A stretch of 64,000 nt of DNA from the NCBI GenBank assembly GCA_034508935.3, contig CM067444.1, positions 34,235,193 through 34,299,192 on the forward strand, in the 5' to 3' direction. Positions 23,958-38,673 of this stretch are shown here, one piece after another. The stretch is from Berghia stephanieae. Its lineage: Eukaryota > Mollusca > Gastropoda > Nudibranchia > Aeolidiidae. The notes under the pieces are model-generated. The model saw nothing but the letters and a program-made list of their open reading frames with translations, made no database searches and had not been told where the DNA came from. Made by a program: the position numbers and the translations under genes. How positions within the stretch are numbered: the stretch's first letter is position 1; each line of letters starts with the position of its first letter.

Positions 23958-26900
23958 TTATTGCAAAGGAGCCTTTTTCTCGAGGGAGCGAATCATTTCC
24001 TGAGACTCAACCAAAAGATGATGTAGTTTACTTGCAGGAGACATGGGGACCATAGATGCCTGCAAGGAAAATAAAACATATGAACAGATGTTAGATATAG
24101 AATGATGTTGGTTGACGGGATTGAAATTCTGTAGAATGATAGAAAGAACTGACAAACATAGAAAAAATGAAAGATTGCAATGAATAAAAGAAGAAATGAA
24201 ATGAAAAAAATAAATGGTTGTGTTGATCAAAGGAATGGAAGAATGAATACAATATCCATTAAATATTGTGAATGAATGAATGAAAGAATGAATGAATGAA
24301 TGAATGAATGAAGGAAAGAATAATAAATAAATGAATGAATGAATGAATGAATGAATGAATGAATGAATGATGATGAATGAAAGAACTTAATCAAATAATT
24401 AAGTATTTAACAAGGAAATAAAAATGATATTATAGAAAGTTCACAAGCTATTATAACTCTTTTTATAAGTTCCAGCCGTTTTGGGTTTGTTTCTTTTTAA
24501 ATTAAAAAAAAAAATTTCAATTTATCTTGCATCTCTGTTTTATTTCTTTTCTTTCCTTTTTTCTTGAGAACTGTTAAATGGCAACTGTGGAAATATAGAT
24601 GAAATAAATTATAAAAACATGTGCATTATTTGGACAATATCAAGTCAAGCCTTACCGTTGAGAGGTCTTCAGAAGTCTCCTGTCTTGGTGTGTTGGACAG
24701 ATAATTGGAAAGTCGGTCTTCAAATTTATCCCAAGGACCTTCCAAATAACTGCTGTCATCCTCTTCATATCCAATACATTTAACCTCCAACGGTGTCAAT
24801 TTTGACGACTCGTTTGCGATTTCGATTTTGTCTTTACACTGATAAGAAATCATCCGATACTTCTCAATTTTAGTTTTCGTAAGAATAGGTGAGAGTAATT
24901 TCCCTTGATTGTTCTCCGATCTGTCCGGTGACTTGACTAACATCTTATTAGCTGTATCCCTGTGTTCAGAATAAATTTTAATTCCCTGGTCTTCTTTATC
25001 GTTCACATTTAGTCCTATATTATTCATATCCAAGATGTTACCAGATGTAGCCTTTTCTGACTTAAATATATGAGTATTCTTGATATTTTTCTTCATTCCG
25101 TCTCCGTCATCACCTATCTCTACAGAAAAAATAACTTTGTCGCTTCCAAGGTTTGCTTCATTTACTGATGAAAACTGAAATGCTTCCATTGAAGTCAGCG
25201 TTTTCTCTTCCATTTTATGCTTGTCACGTCTGTCTTTCTCTTGATATGGAGAATTTAAATCATTTGTGGAATGACAGTAACTAACGGTAGATTTAGTTTT
25301 TAATTTTGTAGGTGTAGATGTGTGACTATATGGCTGATTTTCTATTGATTGTGGACTGACATCGCCATCACTATCAAAGCTAAAACTTCTATCATATTTT
25401 GGTTTCACTCCAGTATTTTCCTCTATAAAATCATTCAAACCACCACGTCCATCTCTTCCTACCAAATCCCCAACATTCACCGAATCTTCATCAGCAATGA
25501 CAGATGAAATATCTGGGAAATAATCAGGAAGACTGGCGACGAATTCTATCTCTCCTTTATTCTCTTTTTGTGAGTTATGTAGTTGGTCGGATGTATTTTC
25601 ACAGGACTTGAACAAATCATCTCTCCCTGAAAGAGTATTATTACCTTTTTCATATCCAGTTTTTAATTCACCACCACACACGTTCAAAAAGATTCACTAT
25701 TTGAATAATGAACAATATTAGGAAATTGTTTGTTTCTCTCATCTGTACCATCTAAATGGTTGATTTCACTGTCTATGTCCTGCAAATATTTTTCATGTCT
25801 CTTATTGTATGTGCATGAATTGTAATCATTGGCAACCATTTTGTGATTCAATTGAATATTCAGTTTTTCTGAATCTTTATCTTTATGATTGGCATCAAAT
25901 TTGTCCTGTGAATTGACACCCTGACCATTGGAAAAATGAGAAGTATATATAGCTTCTATATCTAAAACACTTTGATCAACACATGTACTATTGCTAAAGT
26001 CTAATTTTTGCACTACGTTGTCGTCAAGAGCAGAGTTGTTTTTTGAATCACAAACTGTAACACAGATTTGCCCAGGACTAAATATTGATTCATCCCACTT
26101 TGTTTTGCTACACTCGGATAATTTACTGCCAACTTTTTTCAATTTTTCTGGAGCAACGGGGTTTGCTGGTAACTGATATTGCTGAGCAATGATGCTATTC
26201 TCCACGTTGTTATCATCCATACTTACAGCAATATTAGAAAAGCTTAATTTCCTCACAATATTATTGTAGTGGTGATGAAATTTGTCCATATTCGTGTTGG
26301 GTCCTTGTGGATGAACTATTGGACTATCTATATATTGACTAGAATCCTCAAAGATATCAACCATATTATGGTCTCTTTGAAGCGGCTCACTGTTATTGTT
26401 ATTATTATCATCATTATTATTATTGGAACATGAATTGTTTTCATCTATGATGTCAGAGTTTGGAAAAGACACAAAAGTTTGTTTTCCCTGATGATGAGAA
26501 GCCTTCTGTTGATTTTCTCCATCCTCTGAATCTTGATATGAACTTGGATTTGCCCATTCATAACGTCTTGATTTCTCAGAGAAGTGAATGTTAGACAACT
26601 TTTTGTACAGGGAAGGCGCTTTGGTGGAAGTGAATGGACGTGAACAAGTAGATGAAGATACAGGTACAATGTAAGCAGAATTCTCTGCCCTGTCTAAAAA
26701 ACCTCGATTGATTTCCTTTAAACGTTCGTGGTGATCAGAGTCTGAAGTAAGATTTTCCTCATAAAAGTAATGCTGCTGTTTATCCATATGAGAATCCTTA
26801 GTTTCTCCTTTGTTGTCATCAGCAATCTTTGAGTCAGCCTCTCCTTTATGCTGTGCAGATTGTAGGATACTTTTACAGCTGCCAATGGCTGCTGAGGATC

Positions 26901-29900
26901 TGGCCACGATGTTGTCAACTTTTTCCTTTAAAGAGGAACGTTTGACCTGGTGGATAGCGACAACAAACTCATTTCTGATTGATCGGAATCTGATGAGGAG
27001 CAATCACTTCGAGTATTTATATGGTTTATTGCGTCTTTCTTCCAATCATTAGAAAATGCAATCTTCTTGTTGGGGACATCTTGATGTGGAGATACAACTC
27101 GGACACATCTGCCACTTGATGCAAGCCTTCTCATATTATAATTACCATTTTGATTATCCAATCCTTGTTTTTCTCTGTCATTTCTTTCCAAGGAAAAGAA
27201 TTTTCTCCCCTCACCTTTATTGCACTGTGAAATAGGATTGTGTGCCTGCGTGAAACGAGATCCGTGATCATTTGAATTATTACATAAGAACGAAGCCCCA
27301 TTTACACACCTTGGTTCCTTGCTATCGGGCAGTTCCTTAGGATTTGAATGCAGTTGATTGTTATTTATACAGGAACTATTAGAATCGTTTTCCATTGAGT
27401 TTGAACCTGGGTGAGTATCCATATCGCTCTTTCCTCTGTTGACAGCATACATGTCATTATGAGAGCTGCTGAGATCTGTCCTTTGACTAAACTGTTGCAG
27501 GACATGATTACGCTGTCCATCTTTCACCTCCTCACTTCTTGTACAAACTCCAAGACTGGAATTGGGCATATCTGAACTCTCACTCCATTTTTCCTTCTGG
27601 ATTGTACTGTCTTCATTATGCTTATCATCGACCAATCTGTAAGACCGAGGGACGTATACATTTCGTTTGGAAGCACCGCTGTCATCTCCATCTCTTTGTA
27701 TTGAAATCCCTTTTGTATTCACAGAACTGGTTTTGTTTTGAACATCAGAGACAACTGTCGGGGAATTTCTGAGATGGATAGAATTTGTTTTGAGATCATG
27801 GCTCCCTCGAAAAATGCGGCCTGAATCCCTTTTATCCAGAAATCCTGAAATTGAATAAAAAATAAAATCATGATAAATGGAGATTAACATGAACATCCTA
27901 GCTATAATGTCTGAGATGTATTCTGCTGGTTTTGAATCATTTTGATACAAATAGAGGGATAATCAGGACATAGAATCGGTGATATAAATTTAGACCTATT
28001 GAAGACATCAAATGAATATTTTATGTCACTGATCACCAATTTCATGGTTAATTGTTTTCATATAGCACAAATTAACAAAATCACTAAAAACAGGGGAAAT
28101 TGTGACTTAATCATAGAAAATAAAATTTTAAATGTTAAAATTCGCCCATATTCACCCTTAAGAGAAATTTGTCTTTGGGGTTTATACCCAGAGAAGTCCA
28201 ACGTAACTCAGATATCAGCCACAATGCAGCATTACAAAGTGGGAAATTGTGGCTAAGTTTCTTGCTCAAGAAAAAAGCAAATGAGTCAATAATAATAATG
28301 ATCGCCATTTGATCTGCAGAAGCCCAATCAAAAATTAAAAAACAATTATAAATCAATGACATAATGATGAGAATCTAGAAAAAATTCAAGTTCAAAAGTT
28401 TCAAATGTTTCCTTCCATCTGTATCTTTTTCTATTCATGAATATTTCAAATCAAACTGAAAAAATAGAGCTTTTATTTCCAGTGATATCTACTAACGGTA
28501 CTCAAAGCAATTTACAATTGACACTTAGCCAACAGCAAATCTCAACAATTTTTCTCATGAGTTATGAGTAAAGTACAAATTAAGGAGCAGATATTGGTTT
28601 AAGCTTAAAAAATTAAAAAGGTGTGTCTAAAACAGTCGAGACAAAGCAGAGAGGAAAAGACAATCAAGGCAGGCTGATTTTTATTTTAATTTTTGTAATT
28701 TTCTTTCTGCTTTGTCTGGTACTATTTCATGTAATACACACTTGTCAGATTTTTGAGAGAAAAGAGAGAAGACATAGTGGGTTAAAAAATGTAACCTGCA
28801 TAAAATATTCACCAAAAAAATCTGATATGACAAACCATTCGGAATGTGGAACTATTTCATATTAAATTCTGTTGATTATTCAGTTCAATTATGATTTTAC
28901 AAAATTCACTGTTTTGTAAAGTACCCATCTTTTCTCAGACATCCTATCCATAAAAAAGGCATCTTTACTTAAATGTTGTTGTCTTATAATCAATTAAATT
29001 CACAATAATATCATTTTCATTTTTAAAACAATTTTTAAAAATTAAATCATGCAGCCTTTGAGCACTCACTTCTTTGTAACTCGTTGCACATTCCATCACT
29101 GTCAGCTGGCGTCAACTCATCAAAGATCTTCTCACGCCCTGGAGATGACAATGTACTACCAGAGCTGCAGTCGGAAGAGCTTAAGTATACACCACTAGTC
29201 TCGTTGTGCTGCATCTGTTTCACTTTGGGCCAAACAACCCTGTCATTATCCACTACTTCTTGATATTTTTCCTTAATTCTTTTAACCTCTTCAGCTTTCA
29301 TTTCCACCTGTAAGTTATCCCCCTTTTTGCACGTGCTTTCACTAACTTTCTTGTCATCATTTGAAATATAGACGTCGCTATTCAAAGACCCTGTGTTTTT
29401 ATGAGATGTATAGAAAACGACATCTGTATCCTGAATGTTAAAAGGGGATGTCCCTCTTGAACACGAATTTGGTCTGTGGTGATCAACATTTTTCATTGCA
29501 GTCTGGTTTTCAACACCTAGTGATTTGCTCCTTCTGTGAATAAAGGAAGGAAATATAATGGACTGGTTATATATAATAAAACATAGCCCAAGTGACTCAT
29601 TTAACCCTTTCCTAACCAACTATAGGAAAATGCCACAATTGTTACGATACAACCAACTGTTTGTAAGTGTGTGTGCGGATATTACAAAATAAACTAAACG
29701 TTATTTTTTTTCTTTCCAAAAGGTATGCATCCAATAGTTACAACAGAAGAATGGAAAACTGTTAAGATTTCTGTATTTATCTGTGTCATGTTTTTTCCTT
29801 GCAAACCAATTTATTCATCTTTAAGTTGGCCCTCCATTGTGTTTAATTTGTAAGAGAGAAATACAACTCCAGTAAAGTGAGATCTGTGTGTGAAAGAGAC

Positions 29901-32900
29901 AAAGTGAATTTGCCATGTTTTCAACCCAATGCCTGGTCAACGACCAAATCCATTAAATACCACATTTATTTTTTTCTTGTCTAATTACACATTGTCTACA
30001 GAGTGAAAAGATTGGTGGTAAAAGACATTGGGAGGTTCAAATTGGAAAGAGTGGTCACCAACCCTATGTGGTCTAGCCCACTCTGTGTTATAAAAATATA
30101 ACTGAAAGCCTTAGAGCAGAGAAATGTGTAAAATCATTTAAGCATGGCTCGGTCAACTCTCCTTCTCCACAAATTTTAATTTTCCAAAAGATAAAATTTT
30201 AAAATCTTAGTCGAGTGTTGTTTCATCGCCCTGGAAACAATTAGCAGCAGCGCCTACCTTTTATTTTTCTCCATTTCTCCATTCAGACGACTCAAATTTC
30301 TTGACCTGGATAAGGACATGTCTTGAGTTTCTTCCTCCTCTTTGTCTTTTCCTTTCTTATTCAATGCAATATCATCATTTCTCAACTCAGTGAGGTCGCG
30401 TTTACTTTGTGCGTTGAGTCCATGCTCCTGGGAATTGGCCAGGGCAATCTCCTGGATATCATCAGATTTGATGGAGTAAATAAAATTTCTTCTCTCATCG
30501 TAAGAATCACTTTCTTGACCATCTAAAGGATGTACTTTCTTTTTAACCAAAAAAGAAGAAGATTCATCTCTTGATACGAATTGGAGGAAATTGGGTTTGT
30601 ATTGGTTGTAGCTGAAAAAAAAAAAATACAATTGAATTTCGTTGGTGACTGTTTTTATTTTCATAAAAATTTGTCGAATTTTCGTTCTATCTTTTAAAAT
30701 TTCATTTGATTTTCATCATCAAATACTTGAATCATAAAAAATCATCCAAAATATTTTCTGATGTCATGATGATGGCATCAATTGATTGTTTTATAGCAGA
30801 ACAAACTCAATTCAATTGTATTTATATCATCGGTATAGAATGAAGAGCTAGAGATCAGCTAGTCACTGGTTCTGATAAATAAGTATGCAGTATGAATAAG
30901 AGAGCGTAGAAAATTAACCAGCGCATTACTTCAGTTTTAGAATACCTTCATTGGCTGCCCGTGGGGAGGAGAGTTGAACATAAGCCAGTATTTCTTATTT
31001 TTAAATGATTCTGTTCTTGATATATTCAAATCACTTTTGACTATCAACATACAAAGCCACTCACTCAGGTCTTACAATGTTTATTTCTTAAGAGAAAAAC
31101 TCCCGTAATGAATACCTTCACCTTTTCTGCTTATGGAACTCAACAAGGAGCTATAAGTCTTTTATTATAGTGGTCAATGCCTGATAAGATTTCTAATAGT
31201 AACACTCATCACATAACCAACTACTCCCGTGTAACAGAATTTCAAATGATAAAAATATTTTATCTATTTGATTTCTAACAGAGTCTTTATTATTTATACA
31301 GCCCCCGCATATTTGTCGAAAAACCTGCTATCACTACATATTTCTGTCATCTGCATTTTTTGCCAAATTGGGACCTAACATTTGCCAAAAGTTGCCAAAA
31401 AAAACCCCAAAATTTGCCAAAAAGACCAAAATTTGCCCAAAATTTGCCGAGGAGAACTAATCTTTGCAGGAAAGATTAACACGCGATACCGAAAAAAATA
31501 TATATAAAAGACAATTTATTACATTTCAGGAGGCTACATTTATTAATTTACACAATAGCGTTGTTACAAAGATTTTAAAGGATCATTATCCGTAGAGAGT
31601 AGCTTCCCTTGGTTTGGGCCCAGGCAAAGCTGCAACATTTCTCAAGTTTCGCACTTTTTTTTTCGTTATTTTGTTTTCGTTTCCTTTTTTTCCCCAAAAT
31701 TTGCCACGCGATTTGCCAATTTTCCCAAAATTTGCCACGATTTGCCAATTTTGGGAAATTTGCCAAAATTTGCGGATTGCCCTGATATTTGCGGCCGCAA
31801 AAAATGCAGATGACAGATATTTAAACACAGCATCATAAATTTCATCAAATTAAAATATCCCTCAAATAAGTCATTTCTATCTGCATATCATGGCAATTCA
31901 TAGTTCTTGTAATATCTTTTTCATAATTATTTGAATCTACATATAATTTCTCATCAAACGCCAAATGGAATTTTTAGGACACATTATCTGCCACCCTGGT
32001 TTGGAAGTACTCGCCTTGACTGGAAAGATGAATGGAAAAAGAATAAGAGGAAGACAAAGAATAACTTATTTGAAAGGGATAAGAACTTGGACAGATGAAG
32101 CTGAGAAAGGTGGCGCTGCTTTAATAGAATTGGCAAGAGATAGATCAGCTTGGCGGAAGATGACCTCCGACGTCTGCTTCAGATATGGAACTACATGATG
32201 ATGATGATAATTTCTCTTACTAATTGTTTGTTTTTGAATTGCTTTTGTAAAGCATCACTTGGCATTGTAAACGTAAATCGGATTTCATTGACAACATAAT
32301 TTATCTTTTATTTAAATTTATATTCTTAAATTTTAGAATCTCAATTTATAATTCTGAATGCACATGAACATATTTTATTTAAACAACAGAAGAAGTTCAT
32401 TCCAGTTATTCCCGTTTTTATAGCCTTGGACAGTGGCAATTGCTTGATGACCTTTGGATAGAAAGCCAGTCTTTCACAAAGTACCAAGTCTAACAGGCCG
32501 AGCTACCAAATTACTGCTGGGTGGATAGGGAGGGGGAGTCTGAAAAAAATCTGAATTTAGACCCCCCTCCCGAAAAAAAGATGAAAATCAAATGTATTAA
32601 TTTACCTCATATTCTTATTATTGCTGCCTTCATTCTTATGTTTGCTTCCATTATTCCCTCCCTTGTTGCCGACAGGTTTCTCTGCTTTTTCCAGACTTTT
32701 TCTAAGAAATCTTCCTTCCCCTTTCCCTGGTGGGCCCAGATGTTTCTCTGCTTGTTCACCTCCTCCATTTGCTTCCCCTTGTCCACCGTGACTACCACCA
32801 TCGCAACGACCACCGGCATCGTTTTGAACACTGAGGTGATAAAGAGTCAGCTCCTTGGTTTGCCTTTCGTACAACTGAAAATGATTTTAAAACAAAAGAA

Positions 32901-35900
32901 AAGATTTTATAGTAAATTTATAAAAATGTGACCTACTGTATCTATCTGGTATTATATCAGAGTCATTCAGAGCTATACGACCCATTTGAAGCCAGAGTTA
33001 ATCCAGGTTTCTATAGTGTTAAGCAAACAACACCAATCCCTTTGTCTAGGATGTTAGTCTACCGCAAAGCACTATCCTCCAGATCTTACAGACCTAGCCG
33101 CCAGTCAGTGCTAGATGGACACAGGAATTAAAGTTGACATTGCCAGAGATACAAAATTGTGGGATGGGATAGTTGTATGAAATCCTATTCATTCCACAGA
33201 ATAATACAGATTAACTAAACCCAGGCTTCATATTCTTGACTATAATTTCAATTTTCAACATCAATATATCACATGAATGCTAGCATTTATTAAAATGATT
33301 TAAGACTTTACCTTTCTGAGACTGTACATTTCATGCATTGATCTTTTCTGTTGTTTTTTTAAGGAGTTCATTATTTCCTCTTTGCATTTTTCTCTTTCAC
33401 CTTGAGAGAGAAAAAAAAAGGCAGAGTATACGTGACTAACCATTTAACAACTGTAATATGTCTTTAAAATATTTAAACTTAAAATCTAATTCTCAGTTTT
33501 TTGTCCATTAACTTAGTTGTGAGCATCTAATTATACTGGCAAGATACGATTTGAAGAAGAAGAAGAAGAAGAAGAAGAAGAAGAAGAAGAAGAAGAAGAA
33601 GAAGAAGAAGAAGAAGAAGAAGAAGAAGAAGAAGAAGAAGAAGAAGAAAACGAGAAAGAAAAAAAGGAAGAGGACAAAAGAGAAAAAATGAAGAAGATGA
33701 AAGAAGAAAAAATAATAAAGAGGAATAAGATGAGGAGCATGACACAACTTACAGCTGGTAAAAAGGGCTTTCTGCAAGGCAAGAGTTTGTTGCAGTGTCT
33801 CATGTAGCTGTGTGGTAAGGTTTTGTATGTGTCCATCCTTGGCCCTATTATCATCCGTAAGTCGATCGGACTCATCCTTTGCCATGCAGAATCGGTTTTT
33901 CCAAGCAGACGATTCAGCCTTCAAATTTTTTATGTTTTCATCGGCGTCAGACAATTTGGATTCCAGCGTTTTGTTCTGGGCTGTCAATCGAGTGATTTCC
34001 GAGGCTTGGAGGTTCAACTCTCCTGCCTGAAAACAAGATAAATAAATAAGATCCATCATCTATATATAATCTGTGTAATGCTGGGATGATTTAGACGGTA
34101 AAAATTGATTTTGTGGTCAAAAACATAAAACTAGGTTTAATTTCATGTTTTATTAAAGACAAAATACAAAGTTTATTAAAGACAATATAAAAAGTTTATT
34201 AATGCGATTAAAACAAAACTCTCACTTTTCTAATCACTTTTACTTTAAATTCAATTGTTGACACCTGGTTAATCCCAACATGAGGGTCCAGATAGCTCAG
34301 TTGGTAGTTAAACAGACAGATAGATGATAGATAGATAGATAGTAGATAGATAAATAGATAGATAGATAAGATAGAAAATAGATAGATGAGATAGATAGAA
34401 CTAAATTTTAAAAATCTGGGTCCAATAAATTTTTAAAAAGCATTACCTTTGTTTTTAAGCGAGAGGACATATCTTTTCCTTTCATCTCTAAATCTTCCTT
34501 GGCATTGACTAATTTCTTCACAGAATCCAATAGGTTTTTGTTTTGTACCTAAAATAAAATAAAAATCAGATTGAAAAAAAAAATCGTCCTAACTTATTGT
34601 GACAATGGTGATGATGATTAAGGTGATAAAGATTATGATGAAGTTATGATGACCACAATGATGATGATGATGATGATGTTGATGTTGATAATGATGAGGA
34701 GGAGGAGGAGGAGAGAAGGATAAGGAATGGGAGGATAGAGATGCAGGTAACAATCATAAAGATAATATTTGTGCTTATTCAATCCAAAAGATAAGAAATC
34801 ATTACATTATTGAAAACATCTATAAACAGGGACTCGGATATTACCAACCTCCATTTCTTTCAAATAGAAAGAGTTCTCCTGTATTTTCTTGGACAGTTTT
34901 TCCATTTCACCCTTGGTTTTCTTCAGTTCTAATCCGTCGATTTCTTTCTGATCGGTGACTTTCCTCATCTCTTCCAGCGTATTCTGCAGGTGATGATCGC
35001 TTAGTTTTAACTCCTCTGTGAAAAAAAATTGCTCTTATACAGCAAATGGCAACTATAATGCATCCAGTCCTGACCTTAACTAATTGATGGTTCAAGCGCT
35101 ACTAAGCATTAACCAATCAGAATATTCCTTGCTATTTAGCCCATTTTATCCCTATGATTATCTATTTCCAGAGACATAGCAAACACTTCTTAATTCCATA
35201 GCTAAATTTAGTACATAGAGACATATAAATATATATAAACAGACATATAAATTTTATATCAAGATTTTTAAAATTTGTCTTGGACTTTGAGAAGTGCGGG
35301 GAACTATGAGTGGATGTTGAGAATTTGATATTTTTCTTATCTTCATATGACTGGAAATTAGATTTTTATAGAATGATATGTATGTTGGCTTTACATTTTT
35401 AATTAAACTTGATAAAATATTGTTGGGTTTTTTTTCAATCGGGAAGAAAAGTCATGACGTCATACCTTCTACTTTTCCAAAATCCTTGGGAGTGTGTATG
35501 TAACCAGTCCTTCCAAGGACTAATAATGACTAGGTTACATATTGAATCATAAGGTGACATAACTATTTTAGTAGCAGAATGTATGGATAGATGCATAGGA
35601 TTACAGGAAGTAAAAGAGCGAGGATGGATGATCGTAATTGACGACCAGCATGTATTTAGACTAAAAAATAAAATGCCATCACTCTGAATCCAGAAAATCA
35701 TTTACACTAGGTATGTATTCAGTCCTCCCAAAGAGTGGTTTTATTCTAATTAGATTGGAACCAGTTTTTTGACATCACACTTTTGTTTCCTATTGATGTA
35801 ACGGATTTGTCAAAAATGTCCAAAAACAAAAACAATAATAATTGTGAGATATAAAAAAAGCAAAGGAGAAAACTTATAAGATTTAAAATGAGAGCAGTAA

Positions 35901-38240
35901 CTAACTTTCATAATCACAGAGTCTCTGTTGAAGATCTTTGAGCTTGTTCCTGTCAGCTTCCCATGCCTTCACCTGTGCCTGGTGAGATCGGACCAAGTCG
36001 TTGAGTTCCTGATCACGAGTGCTCAACTCTTCCATCAACAGGAGAATCTCCTTTCGTTGCTTACTGATGATATCATGCTCAATGAAGGCAGCTGAGGGCT
36101 GGTCAAAGATAAAAGTAGTAGGAAAGAAAAATTAAGTGAGTTAAAAAAAGTTTTTAAAGTGTAAAAGGAGGAAACATTTTTAATGATCGCATTTAAGCCC
36201 CATTTTTACTTCACTAACTCCCACTTTAAAGAAATTGAAATAATAAAATATCATTGATAAACTAACTTCAGATAAGTGGGGTACTGCACCTATTTGTTCC
36301 ACCACAAATCAAGTCCCTCACTGCCATTACATTTGACTGAGGGAAATGTAACTTTTTAAAAGGATGAAATTCCTCTCCTGACTACAGCGAATCTGAAGAA
36401 AACCATCAGCACTGCTATTCATTTTTAACAACAAGATATGAAGTGAGTAGAAAAGTGCCAGAAGACAATAGAGAATAAAAAATTTTTCGCGGCGGTGGTG
36501 GGGTTTGAACCTGCGACCTTATTGGTACGACAACTCCGCCTGGCAGGTGAGAGCGTGGCTCTACCGTGTGAGCTATCCACGTACACAAAAATATTCGTTT
36601 CAAACCCAAAGTCCTTTCTAGATCCCTCTCTCACCCACTTCTTGAGATCGCCGATTCGTTCACCACCATCGCGAAGTAATTTTGACCAGCAGTTAAGCTT
36701 AATAGCCAATATTCTCATCACAAACATATAACATAGAAACGATTGAGACATTGAGTATGCTCCGGTGTATGGGGTGAATTTTTAATTCAGAAAAGTGAGT
36801 GGAGCAGGCACTTATGTTGGTAACAACAAGATATGAAGTGAGTAGAAAAGTGCCAGAAGACAATAGAGAATAAAAATTTTTTTTCTCTATTGTCTTCTGC
36901 ACTTTTCTACTCACTTCATATCTTGTTGTTACCAACATAAGTGCCTGCTCCACTCACTTTTCTGAATTAAAAATTCACCCCATACACCGGAGCATACTCA
37001 ATGTCTCAATCGTTTCTATGTTATATGTTTGTGATGAGAATATTGGCTATTAAGCTTAACTGCTGGTCAAAATTACTTCGCGATGGTGGTGAACGAATCG
37101 GCGATCTCAAGAAGTGGGTGAGAGAGGGATCTAGAAATGACTTTGGGTTTGAAACGAATATTTTTGTGTTCGTGGTTAGCTCACACGGTAGAGCCACGCT
37201 CTCACCTGCCAGGCGGAGTTGTCGTACCAATAAGGTCGCAGGTTCAAACCCCACCACCGCCGCGAAAAAATTTTTATTCTTTATTGTCTTCTGGCACTTT
37301 TCTACTCACTTCATATTCATTTTTAAAAATTTCAACCAATTTCACAAATCCAAACTTACATTAATTTTTGCTTCCTCTGGACAGATGGATTTCCTCAGTT
37401 CATCCCAACAAGAAATTTCATTCACTCCGCCATTGCTATTGTTACAAACATTGTTCAAAGCATAACTATTTTCATCCTCATCCCCAGTTCTTTCCTTATC
37501 AACTGAAGGCAGAGGATCTGGAGCATTATTTTCTAATCCAGAATTCAATTTCTTTTTCCGACGACGCCTATTCGGCTCCTTCTTGTGATACATGTCATCG
37601 TGGTCCATCTCTAGCTTGTCTTTAGTTGGGTGTAATAGATTTTGGTGTTGGATGTCTTCATTTGAAAGGGAATTGTATGGTTGGATCGGATGTCTCTGAT
37701 GATGAAATTGGGTTTGACTGTTTCTGCTAGCATTTTTAGAAGACTGTTGTGTTGGGGGGGGGGGGGGGAGGGGGGGAAGAAGAGGAACAGGAAGAAGAAA
37801 AGAAACAAAGGAGATAAATAAAATAGTAATTTCGAGAAAATAAATGGAGGACCAAAAAAAAAAAGAGAGAAAACAATGATAAATTCTTAATTTTAAAAGT
37901 GCCAAACATCGTCTTTAACGTCTGAAAATACATTCATGATAACCTTATTAAATATCATATCCCAAAGCACTCTTGTTTAATAAACACAATTAACCTGTAT
38001 GACGATATGCTTAATCTTTAAAAAAGAAAAAAAATTATGAGATATTTTCTAAAAACAGAAGCTAACTTCCAACACGACAGACGTTTTAAGTTACCGTAGA
38101 ATGAATGTCCCGATATCCTATTTGATGGTGATCTCCAGAGATAATGTAGCTTTGATCTTCGTCCCGATATAAATTAACTTTATCCTATAATGATAATGAA
38201 ACAAAAAAATTATTAAGTAATATTATAATTGCAATGACAA

Positions 38241-38273
<33 letters not shown>

Positions 38274-38299
38274 TAATAATAATAATAATAATAATATAA

Positions 38300-38333
<34 letters not shown>

Positions 38334-38372
38334 TAATAATAATAATAATAATAAATAATAATAAAATAATAA

Positions 38373-38425
<53 letters not shown>

Positions 38426-38439
38426 CAAACGACAATAAT

Positions 38440-38519
<80 letters not shown>

Positions 38520-38641
38520 TACATAAACACAACGACATAATAATAATAATAAAAATAATATAAATAATAATAATAATAATAATAATAAAATAATAATAAT
38601 AATAATGATAATAATAATAAATAAAATAATAATAATAATAA

Positions 38642-38673
<32 letters not shown>

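Noticed and set aside
25684-27003. Programmed frameshifting in the CCDC62 giant exon
   Set aside because: No slippery heptamer with a downstream stem is evident, and two independent events plus a third in SLC13 in the same direction are better explained by lost bases.
36429-37314. Pair of long terminal repeats or a host gene on both strands
   Set aside because: The repeats are inverted, not direct, with nothing between them. The similar peptides read from each arm are translations of a SINE body.
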